Positions 21,101 through 33,100 of a stretch of DNA of 64,000 bases are shown here, one piece after another (the first letter of the stretch is position 1; each line of letters begins with the position of its first letter). This DNA is from Bemisia tabaci (lineage: Eukaryota; Arthropoda; Insecta; Hemiptera; Aleyrodidae), in assembly GCF_918797505.1 (NCBI RefSeq), contig NC_092793.1, positions 85,944,411 to 86,008,410 on the forward strand. The letters are read 5' to 3'. Made by a program: the position numbers and the translations under genes. Under the pieces are notes generated by a model. The model did no database searches. It saw nothing but the letters and a program-made list of their open reading frames with translations, and had not been told where the DNA came from.

Positions 21101-24100
21101 ACACCGCAGAAAAAGATAGGCCATATACTAAAATAAGATTTCTCTAAATGAGGTATTACTTATTCGTCAATTTTCAACTTTCAAATAATGCACAGATTCT
21201 GTGCTGAAACTGCTTAAAATTCAATCTGCTAGGGGCTATTTTTGCAATCATTTTTCGGGGGAGACTCCCCTTCCTCCAGGGGTATCCCTCAGACCCCCCA
21301 TTTAACGTCAGCAAATGTCCCTCCCCCCCCCCCCCCCACCCTCCAACTCACTCTGGATCCACCGCTGTGCCAATCGCAAGTGCGACGTTTCTAAATTCCA
21401 GAGTGGTTTAGATGAAATAAAAAAAGGGGGAAGAGAAATTATGTATGGCATATTCATCCTTATATGTATGCTTATTAAATGGCCAAAAAGCTGTAAAATG
21501 TTAAAACATTACGGAGATCAGCGTGAAACAGGGTGCTCCCGGGCGCAGCTACGGGACTCTAGCCCGAGGCCCATATACGGACCCTGTCGCGTCAACTTTG
21601 AAAAAGCATTACTCTGAAACTAATCATTTCTCCAACATCTCCTTTAGCTCATTTTAAAGAGAAAAACAAGGACTATCTTTTGCACGCATATTTATAACCT
21701 TTCGTGCGACCCCTCACGTTGAAAAATTGAAAAATCCAAAATTAAAATTTTTCAAAAAATTTGATGAACCATAACTTTGCCAAAAATTAACCGATTATCA
21801 ATTTCCTATACTTAATAGAAAGGTCTTTTTATGCTCTTTCATTTAAAAAAAGTTCAATTCGATACCTGCAACCGTTCAAAAGTTATGAGCAAAAGTTGAT
21901 TTTTCTTTGACCCCCCGCCCCCCTCCCCACGGGGAGCTGGATCAAAAACTCCGCCATTTTTGAACTTCTGTAACCTTCCATTACAAAAGGTGAAGGTATG
22001 GCAAGATTCCGTTCTGGGCCCAATTCTTATGGGAGATGCATATCGACGGTGCAAGTCGGCAATCACATAACTCATTTGCGGTGTCTGAAAATCTCCGCAA
22101 CTATGTTATTTTTTTAAAGGAGAATAAATGGACGTTATTCCTTGAAGTTTTTGCAGAATTTTCCTCGCACATAGAAGAAAAATCACGGAAGTTTTAAAGA
22201 ATTACCGTTGAGTAGTTTTCCGTTTAAAAAATAAAGTATGACAGGAAGTCTGCGACGTCGCAAACCGAGTTATGTGATTGCCGACTTTCGATGAAAAAAA
22301 AAACAAAAAACATTTTACACGTCGAATGTTGTTTTTTTTTCATAACGGCTCACCTTAAATTTCCAAACGACTGCAATAATTCTGAGATTTTAAAAGGGGA
22401 AAAATCTTGCATAAACTAATCTGAATAAGTGCGAAAATAGCATGAAATCACTCAGATTGGAGGCAAAAGGACTACGTGCAAAACGGGCCATTTGGGGCTC
22501 GGGGAGGATACCTTTGAGACTTGCCCTATTCATTCACCTAAAAATGCCTCATCTTTTCCCAAAGTTTCAAGCCCCCCAAAAATTTTGGTGAGGCGCGGCG
22601 GGGGGTCAAAGTTAAAAACCGTCAAAATTTTCACGAATTTATTTCTTGAAAACCAAGAAGTTTTGGAAAATGCGGTTTATACGAGCGTATTCAGCGTGAC
22701 GAGAGCTTTCAGAAAATGTATAACATCATAGGGTTTTGTCAACTTCAGCTCGAGTTTTCGCCTCCGAAGCGCCGGAACAATAAAAAAAGACCCCTTATTT
22801 TTTCACGTTTGGGCCGATTTAAATAAAGCTATTTGATGAAAAACTGATATGTTGTTCCTGACTCTCTATAGCCCCTCTAGCTCTTTACCGCATGCTGGGG
22901 AAATGTATTGGTCGGAGGTTATAAGAGCGGAAAGGAGTGAAGGTCGGGAAAATCGGCTATTTTAAACTCCGCGTGAGGCGTTGATCGGAAGGAAAACGTC
23001 CCCTCCCATTCAGTTCGGCGAATCACACTCCTCTGCCGACCTCGCATTGTTGCCACATGTCTCCTGATCCATCGCCACGCGCAGTTTAAAATAGCCGATT
23101 TTCCCGACCTTCGCTCCTTTCCGCTCTTATAACTCGCGACCAATACATTTCCCCAGCATGCGGTAAAGAGCTAGAGGGGCTACAGAGAGTCAGGAACAAC
23201 ATATCAGTTTTTCATCAAAATAAAAGAATGGCTTTTTTTAAATCGGCCCAAACGTGAAAAAATAAGGGGTCTTTTAGTGTATTTTCCGAAGGAAATACAC
23301 TATTGCGTTCTCCCCTGATGTCAGACCTGGACCATAGACCATGTAATGAGCATCGATCATGGGTCGTAGATTACGAATATGCATGCCGTTTGAATTCATG
23401 TTTTTATATATATATATTTGTATACCTGTTTATTTATGTTTGTATTTCCGACTCATCGTGGTTTTTCCGATTTTTGCTTGGTTATATTTCCCTCATTTTA
23501 AAAAATTTCCGAGTGAAACTTTTTCCGATGTAAAGAAGAGGAACAGGACTACCATTCTGCGAAAAAAAACGGAGATCGAAGTATTACATTTCGAATGGTG
23601 GGGGCGAGAAGTGGGGGGAGGTTCAATTTTGTGGGCGCGATAACTCGCCCAAATTAAAAGCTTTCCCCCCGAAATTTTTACAGAAGGAAGATCTTACTTA
23701 GTTCTAGGCTGGTATTGAATTTGAGCGAAATCGGTCGAGCCGTTTAAAAATGGCGAGCTTTGAAAGTTTTAGGCGGGAGGTGTGCTGCAAAAGCGGAGGG
23801 AAGCCGCACAGTGGGTCACGACCTAAAAATTGGTGGACAAGACGGCAATGTTGTCGCACAGTGGGTCACGAACTGAAAGTTGGTGGACAAGTTGGCAATG
23901 TTGTCGCACAGTGGGTCACGAACTGAAAGTTGGTGGACAAGACGGCAATGTTGTCGTACAATGGGTCACGAACTGATGAACTGATAATTGGTGGACACGA
24001 TTGCTATATTGCCGCACAGTGGGTTACAGACTGATAATTGGTGGACAAGACGGCAATGTTGTCGCACAGTGGGTTATAGAGATTCATCCATCGTCATTCA

Positions 24101-27100
24101 AGCCTGTCACAGCGTTTGTTGACATTTTTTCATATCAGACATTACATGAGGATTGTTGTTGCAATCTGGCGACATGAAGTCCTTATTCGAATAATCAATG
24201 CCTCCATAAGTGTAAACGTAAATCCAACCTCCAAAGATTGATAACTCCCCGCCCCCGCCCCACCCTTCGGAAAATACACTCTTCCCGCGGTGGACGCGCG
24301 GGTCACTTAAAAGACAGAACAACTGAGGCCGGACACTGAAACTAAAAAACGCGCGCGAAGCGTGCGTCCTGGGGGGGCCTGGGGGGGGGCGAAGCCCCCC
24401 CCAAAAACTGGCGCGGAGCGAAGCGGAGCGCCGGTTTTTTTAAGTGTTCCGGCGCTTCGGAGGCGATAACTCGAGCTGAAGTTGACAAAACCCTATGATG
24501 TTATACATTTTCTGAAAACTCTCGTCACGCTGAATACGCTCGTATAAACCGCGTTTTCCAAAACTTCTTGGTTTTCGAGTAATAAATTCGCGAAAATTTT
24601 GCCGGTTTTTAACTTTGACACCCCGCCGCGCCTCCCCAAAATTTTTGGGGGGCTTGAAACTTTGGGAAAAGATAGGTCATTTTTAGGTGAATGAATTGGG
24701 CAAGTCTCAAAGGTATCCTCCCCGAGCCCCAAATGACCCGTTTTGCACGTAGTCCTTTTAAAAAATCGGGGAGTAGGCCCCCGAACTCCCCAGACCCCCC
24801 TTAGATACTTTATTAAGAAGGGGCCGGCTAACTGATCCGCCCCTGGGCCCACCGATGGATGTGGGGGGCCCGGTCGAAGCTGCGCTTCTTAGGGAGGCTG
24901 GAGACATGGATCACTGAAATATTTTTGCTCTGTGCATAGGTATCCCTTGGATTAGGAGACTGAATTCATAATTGTAATCCTCACTTCCTCTAGATAAGGT
25001 TTCCCACTCTTCATGAAGTCTCCCAAAAGGTTCCAATAGACGGGACCAATGCTCTTGAATTCTGTGTCGCCCACATGAAGCGCTTGGCGCACCTCCGGTA
25101 ACTGCACATACTCGGCGAAATCAGAGTCAAACGGTCCAGCATTGTCTTCTTTCTCCTTTAAGTAGTTGTAAGGGGTCTTGAAGCCTGAGACCGTGTAAAA
25201 AATCTTCATGATGGAAGAGAATCCCTGCAAAACCAAAATGTAGGTTATTATCACATTATCATTAATGTAAACTTCGAAGGATTTCGCCAAATATGCTGCA
25301 TTTCCAGTACTTTCCGCCTATCACACCTATGTAAAATATTCACATTATCGCACAATTTGCCATCGCCGGGCTGGAATGAAAGATGGAATTAATGAAAAAG
25401 TGGTAGAGAAAGCTATAGACTAAATTATAGCAAAAGGATCAGACAAAGCTATAGATTCCGTTTTAGACAAAGTTGGAGACAAACGAGGACCAATTATGAT
25501 CATCAAAGTGATAGACAATGCTACAGACAAACTTACCTAATGATAAAGCTATGGACCAGGCGATGGACAGTCTTAGACAAAGCCACAAATGAAGCTATAG
25601 ACGAGGCTATAGACAATGTTTTAGACAAATCGATAGTCAAAGTTATAGTTAAGGTTACAGACAGAGTTATGGACAAAGTTATGGACAAAGCAATGGAGTA
25701 CCTAAGTGATAGAGAAAAATCATAGACAAAGTTATGGACCAAGTTGTAGACGAGGCCATTATTAATGATGAAGAGAAAGTTGTAGACGAAGCTATCTTTA
25801 TGTCGACGGTCAATAGTCAAAAGCGGCATTTAGTAAAATGCCAAGGCAAATAGTCAAAAGACAATGAATAAGATGATTTTTCAATTAGCCTAGTCATTTT
25901 ATCCAATGGCTTGATGTTTTGTCAAATGCCTAGGCGTTTTGTCATATGCCTAGGCCCTAGGCATTTCATAAAATACCTAAAACGGATGAGCAAATAGAAA
26001 AACGACTTTTCCGGTACGCAAAGAGCCAACGAGGGTTATTCAAAATCGGCGATTTGCCCCCCTCATGAATTTTTCCCGGAGTTGGATATGTTTTTACCTA
26101 TCATAGGACACGCCTTTTTCCCGTAATGGCAAGTTCGCAAAAGATTCTCCCAGCGCGCTACAGCGTTGCCAAGTCGGAAACGTGAAAAGTCCGTAGGTGA
26201 TATTAAAATTGAGCGATGAGGTCGCGGTTTGGACGAAAATTTTCTAAAAATACGCAATTCAAAGATATTTGCATGACTCAAATGTCTCATCAATTTTAAC
26301 ACGCGTTGTTGCCAATTTTTCGATTTTTAAATTGATCAATATTTACAAATCTGCAATTATCAAAATATCAAATACAGAAATTGAAAACGAGAAGTGAATA
26401 AAGAACATAGGGTAGGTACCGTCAAAACCAGCAACGAGTCAAGTATTATTTTTAATCTTGGCAACATTGGAATCAGTGAAGTTTCATTTTATTGTTCATT
26501 ATCATTAAATTCTGCTCATGTTGTGTATTAGTTTAGTCAACCCTGGTAAAAATGGCAAGTGTTAGGTCAGTGAATTTTCCACTGAGGTCAGTGCAATTTG
26601 CTCTGAGGTCAGTTCAGTTTTCTCTGACGTAAGTGTTAAAGCACTTACCCAAGAAGTCAGCACTGAGGTAAGAGGCACTGACGTCGGGAGAAAGACTTAC
26701 CTAAGTGCAGAGATGTCTCTGAGGTAAGCGGGACTGAGGTCAGGACTTGGTTCAGAGGGTAAGTCTCTGACATCAATCTTAATCGAACCGCACTCACTCC
26801 CAAAAAGTAGAGATGGCTCCCCCTTCCCCCATCCTATTTCATTTTCGTGGGGGAATATTTCTTCGGGACACGGGGACCACAAACTTTATCTTTCAGAGAG
26901 GCATATTTTGTAGAAGGTGGGATTTTCTAAGAGGGAAGGAAAACTAGTTTAAGTAGCCACACTCTTGAATAATTTGTTTTACCCTCTTCGTTTAAGATGG
27001 CACTTAAATAATTAAAACACAACAAAAAATGAGATCGATAAAAATATTATCACCGCTAAAATATGTATTCAGATATATTTATTTAAGCATTATTATTTTT

Positions 27101-30100
27101 TTATAAAAAAAATAGTTTTAAATTTGGTTTTAATTTTTTTCAGTTTTAACTGTTTTTAAAATGTTTCAGTCTCAATTTTTTTTAAAATTTTCCTACTTTA
27201 TTTTCAATTCTTTTCTAACTTTTTTACTCCTTTACTTTCAATTTTTGTATCTGCTAATTTATATTTTTTGTATAATTTCAACTTTCATTATTTTTTTTGC
27301 ATCATTAGCTTTAATTTTGAATTTTAGTGCGATCCATTTTTTTTTCAAAGAAACATAACTTACAAAACTTCATTTACATGTTGATTGATTAAAAAAGAAT
27401 AATAGAAAAATTAAGTATCGGATTCACATTCAAAGACAAAATCATCATTTGCTGGCAAAATTACCCCAATGGGGGCCCTGAAATAGTAAAATTACGCCCC
27501 TAACACGTACACGCGCAGGTAGTGTAGTGGTTCAATCGCTAGGACGATCACCGAAGTTAAGTTACGTCGGGCGTAGTTAGTACTTAGATTGGAGACCGCA
27601 TGGGAACGAGCGATGTCCCCTGAAGATTGTGATACTTGCTTGGGATTGAAAACTCACAGCAGCCCTCCCTGATCGTCAAATAGTGACTTAACGTACCTGG
27701 CAGAACGGTAATTAACGAAATTTTTGCCTGTACAGTATTTCTGGGAGTTTCCACTCCGCTTACGTCTGAGACACTTAGGTCAGTGCCACTTACATCAGAG
27801 GCACTTGCCTTTGGAACAGACCTAACACTGAGGTAGCAGATCAGCGCCCGGCAGCACTGACATCAGTGCTTAGGTCTGTTCCAAAGGCAAGTGCTACTGA
27901 TCTGAGCACTTGCCATTTTTACCAGGGAAGAAGCATTCCCTTAGTCGGAAAACGAGAAACGTCGGACAAAAACCGCAAAAAGCGCCGATTTTGGTGCCTT
28001 TATTTGCCGCTAATCGCGCGTCTAATTTTGCCGTGTGTCAATATGGCAACTATGTGCGCCTAGCCGCCCAGGCTCTGTCGAAGCGGCCCTTTCAATATAC
28101 TACTGTCATGGCGTCTATCTGAATCGTCTCGTCTCTTCTTGAAGTCTTTTCCCACCAACTTAACATGGTGCCAGGTGCGCAGCCCTTAATTCTGTCATAA
28201 TGTTTTTATAATGTTCTTAGCCTTATTTCGTTTTCGTTTATTTCAACATGTTTTTTAACTATTTTACCGATGAATCGCGACTCGCACCCTCGCGCCGCGT
28301 CACCTGCTCGAAGGCCTATTTTCGGTCACCGTTAAGTCCGTCAAATCAATCCTTTGTCCTGTCGTATCAACTGACTAATGGTTTTTGTACATCGTCAGTG
28401 CAATTTCGTCAAGTCATCATGGTCGAACCAATCTGCCAACGCCAAGTCTATGATTGTCTAATGTCAATGTCTTATCTAACCTCAAAGTCTGTCTAACGTC
28501 AAGTCATCATGGTCAAGCCAATCTGCCAACGCCGAGTCAATGTCTGTCTAATCTGTCCAGTCTAAGTCATGTCAAGTCTGTCTCCGTCAAGTCAATCGTC
28601 ACGTCACATCCAGTCAGGTCAGTCAATGTGAAGTCTAGTCGTCCGCTTATCTCAATGTCTGTCTGACGTCAAGTCTGAATCCGTCACGTCAAACTGATTC
28701 TGTCCAGTCTAAGTCATGTCAAGTCTGTCTCCGTCAAGTCAATCGTCTCATCCAGTCAAGTCAGTCAATGTAAAGTCTCGTCCGCTTATCTCAATGTCTG
28801 TCTGATGTCAAGTCTGAATCCGTCACGTCAAACTGATTCTGTCCAGTCTGAGTCATGTCAAGTCTGTCTCCGTTAAGTCAATCCTCTCATCCAGTCAGGT
28901 CAGTCAATGTAAAGTCTAGTCGTCCGCTTATCTCAATGTCTGTCTGATGTCAAGTCTGAATCCGTCACGTCAAACTGATTCTGTCCAGTCTGAGTCATGT
29001 CAAGTCTGTCTCCGTCAAGTCAATCGTCTCATCCAGTCAGGTCAGTCAATGTAAAGTCTCGTCCGCTTATCTCAATGTCTGTCTGATGTCAAGTCTGAAT
29101 CCGTCACGTCAAACTGATTCTGTCCAGTCTAAGTCATGTCAAGTCTGTCTCCGTCAAGTCAATCGTCTCATCCAGTCAGGTCAGTCAATGTAAAGTCTCG
29201 TCCGCTTATCTCAATGTCTGTCTGATGTCAAGTCTGAATCCGTCACGTCAAACTGATTCTGTCCAGTCTAAGTCATGTCAAGTCTGTCTTCATCAAGTCA
29301 ATCGTCTCATCCAGTCAGGTCAGTCAATGTAAAGTCTCGTCCGCTTATCTCAATGTCTGTCTGATGTCAAGTCTGAATCCGTCACGTCAAACTGATTCTG
29401 TCCAGTCTGAGTCATGTCAAGTCTGTCTCCGTTAATAAGTCAATCGTCTCATCCAATCAGGTCAGTCAATGTAAAGTCTAGTCGTCCGCTTATCTCAATG
29501 TCTGTCTGATGTCAAGTCTGAATCCGTCACGTCAAACTGATTCTGTCCAGTCTGAGTCATGTCAAGTCTGTCTCCGTTAATAAGTCAATCGTCCCATCCA
29601 GTCAGGTCAGTCAATGTAAAGTCTAGTCGTCCGCTTATCTCAATGTCTGTCTGATGTCAAGTCTGAATCCGTCACGTCAAACTGATTCTGTCCAGTCTGA
29701 GTCATGTCAAGTCTGTCTCCGTCAAGTCAATCGTCTCATCCAGTCAGGTCAGTCAATGTATAGTCTAGTCGTCCGCTTATCTCTGTCTGTCTGATGTCAA
29801 GTCTGAATCCGTCACGTCAAACTGATTTTGTCCAGTCGAAGTCATTCCAAGTCTCTCTGTCAAGTCAATCGTCACACTCTCAGGTCAGTCAATGTGAAAT
29901 CTAATCGTCCGTTAACGTCAAAATATACAGGGTGATCCAAAAGTCCCTTCCACCCCCTCTAACTTTTTACCTAATTGAGGTAAAGATTTGAAACTTGGGG
30001 GATATTCCTAGGTCAAAGGAAGCTACTTTTTGGCCCCTCTAAAATTTTCAGGGGGGCTCCCCTTGGGGGGGGGGGGGCAACGGCCCCCAACTTTTAATTT

Positions 30101-33100
30101 TCAAATGGGAAGACCCCCTTTGTGATAGCTCGTTCGAAAGCGCATAAAAAGAGAAAACTTTTCGCGCAAACCCGAAGTCAATATCTCAAACCGTTTCAAA
30201 ATGGCGGCCGGTTAAAGTTCAAAATGGCCGAAAATTCACACCGGTTATTTGTCGATGGATTCGCGCGAAAATCGGTATGTAGGGGTATTTTGACACGAGA
30301 AAAACGAATTTGACGTTAGATTTTCAAAAAAACCGAAATTTCTAAAATGGCCGCCGGTTAAAGTTTAAAATGGTCGAAAATTGTCACCTCGGTTTTTTGC
30401 TGATGGATTTGCCTAAAACCTGGAATTTGAGAGTATTTTGGCATAAGATAAACAAATTTGAAATTAAATTTCTAAAAAAAAATCAATTTTTGGTCATTTT
30501 GAACTTTAACCGGCGGCCATTTTGGAAATTTCGGTTTTTTTGAAAATCTAACGTCAAATTCGTTTTTCTTGTGTCAAAATACCCCTACATACCGATTTTC
30601 GCGCGAATCCATCGACAAATAACCGGTGTGAATTTTCGGCCATTTTGAACTTTAACCGGCCGCCATTTTGAAACGGTTTGAGATATTGACTTCGGGTTTG
30701 CGCGAAAAGTTTTCTCTTTTTATGCTCTTTCGAACGAGCTATTACAAAGGGGGTCTTCCCATTTGAAAATTAAAAGTCGGGGGCCGTTGCCCCCCAAGGG
30801 GGGCCCCCTGAAAATTTTAGGGGGGCCAAAAAGTAGCTTCCTTTGACCTAGGAATATCTCCCAAGTTTCAAATCTTTACCTCAATTAGGTAAAAAGTTAG
30901 AGGGGGTGGAAGGGACTTTTGGATCACCCTGTATTATATTTAATATCCTAAGGCCTTTTTTGGCCTCCTACAGTTTGTGCTAATTCGATCTCGGAAACTA
31001 CTGGACCGATTTTCCTCGGGTTTGTTTTAAATGAAAGCTCTTAGGCTGTAAATGTGTCAGCATCCCTTGGTTTTTCGATTTGCGCGACCGATGTTGCAAA
31101 ATTTACCTCGATTTGATAACGAAATAGTTGCATCTTTGCCGCTGGAGGAGTCAAATGGTTGGGGGACCTCCCACCCTCTGATTTTCCGTTTCCCTCTCCA
31201 CGTAAACCCATCCCTATCTGCCGTTAACACGTGTCACCCTTCTACTCTGGCACGGGTCCTGTGGCAGTATACCTCCTTTCCTTATGCCTCGGAACACCTG
31301 TTACACATTTCCTCCGTCGCATTGCTCATAATCAGTTCTCGGTTTGTCCAGGTTTCTTATTAGTGCGTCTAGAGTTTTGCTTTCTTGATTTTGTCTTTAG
31401 TTTTTTTTTTACATGAAAATTACGTAATTTTGATGTGCATTTTTCAGAAGATAATTTTCCTTTTTACGGCACAGGTTTTATTAATAATTCACTTTTGTCA
31501 GCAGCTCATGTGTTCTTCCAAGAGAATCGGTAATTAATCTTCACCCTTTCGCACCGTTTTTCACAAAGTGTTTTGATTTTTTTCTCTAGGAGTGTTTTTT
31601 TATTTTTCAAGGATGTTTCTTTTTCTAGAAGTAGGTGGTTATCATTATTAGTTTCTTATTCTTTGTTTTTGAATTTATCAATTTGCCTCCAGAAAGTCCA
31701 CTAATGGACCACTAGACAAGGTACGAATTTAAGCAATCTGTTACATGTTTCTTAACCAGAATTTCACGTAGAACACGATTCAAACTACGAAAATTACCGA
31801 AATCAACTTCTAACGAAGATATTAACGTTTTTATTTCGCACTGATTACGAGGAATTTGAACTGCCCGCTCACAAGAAACTCAAAGCTCTACGTGAGTCAA
31901 ATCGCGCACTACAACGGTTTCAGCAAGCTTCTCAATCGAGCAATGTTCATTTTCCACCATGTGTTGTTCAAACTATTGGTAATTAGCTATAGCTGAGCCA
32001 AAGTGTCAAGATTGAAGTTGAAGATTTTTACATCGCAGAGACTGTCATGATAAACATTTAGCGCGCGATGTGAATCACGTAGAGCATTGAGTTTTCATGA
32101 GCGGGTGGTTTGAATTCACGCATCAAGAATCATTAAATATCTTCGTCAGGAGTTGATTTTGGTAATTTCCGTTGTGCGTATCGTGTTCTACGTGAAATTT
32201 TGGTTGAGAAACATGTATCAGAATGCTGAAATTCGTACCTTGTCTATGGTTCATTATTCGTCGTAGCAATATTTGGCTTGCGAAGCGAGCCACTGGTGGC
32301 CCAGGGGGCGAAGCCACCGGCTAGTGGCGCAAGCGAGCGTAGCGAGCTGAAGCAGCAGCTAGTTGTCTGTTAATCTTCAATATTGTCTAAGCTCAAAAAT
32401 TTAGCATCGCCAAATCGTCAACATGTCTCAAGACGAGAACATCCAATCATGCCTCAACGTCAACCTCTGAACGTAACATTCACAGAGCCAGTTTTGATGT
32501 TATGCCTCATGTCCTCCAATGGTTTTTAAAGGAGACCTCTCCGCCCAATGAAAACATGGAAAATAGATTTTGACTCGTTTATGCTCTCAGCGAACCTCAC
32601 CCAGGAAGGCGATCCCAGAAAAAATGCACTTCTAGTTAGATGCATGCGTAAGCCAGCGCTAAACATTTTCAAATCCTTTGATGTTGATGTTAATTCGGTC
32701 AAACATACACCGAACTTGTAGCCGCAAATGACGCTCATTTCTCACCTAAGGTCAATGTTACTTCTTCAGTTTTGGACTTGATGAGTCAGTTTTAGAGCAA
32801 CTATGATATACTGGCCAGGATTGTTCTTTTTGGTTTTTTATTGATGATTTGATAGGACTGTTTCCCAAGTTAAAGAGGTTGTTCCAAAAACGCCGATTTT
32901 GGCCCCCCCCCTGGATTCGGCCCAAACGTTGCTCAGATGTTGTACTAAGTGTCCCCGATGCTTGGGCAAAATTTCAGCCCCCTCGGATAATTAGGGGGGA
33001 GGGGGCAGGGAGGCAAAGTTGCAATTTTTTTAAAACTTTAAAAATCGATATCTCGCGAACGGTTTGAGTGTAAGTGTTGCGGTTTGAGCTAAAAAACGTT

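Larger units (their letters stand above)
19041..22040. repeat. 3.0-kb foldback with a nested palindrome
   Basis: The arms 19041-19675 and 21406-22040 are inverse copies (left starts TGCATCTCCCATAAGAATTG; centre 20540). The spacer contains the TACAGGG palindrome 19735-20733 and R1 (20745-21300). Short open frames in the arms appear twice in inverse orientation and are not genes. Confidence 0.85.
22475..24752. repeat. Inverted repeat pair around a stack of repeats
   Basis: 22475-22775 and 24440-24752 are inverse copies (shared GGCTCGGGGAGGATACCTTT, AGCCCCCCAAAAATTTT and CGCCTCCGAAGCGCCGGAAC). Between them lie a 490-bp palindrome, a repeat copy (23276-23805), a 60-bp tandem array and a GC-rich module. 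Confidence 0.8.

Noticed and set aside
23806..24085. CRISPR array
   Set aside because: The units are continuous 60-bp tandem repeats without unique spacers, in eukaryotic DNA.
27541..27610. Functional 5S rRNA gene
   Set aside because: Only the internal control region is kept; the 5' third and the terminator context of 5S are missing.
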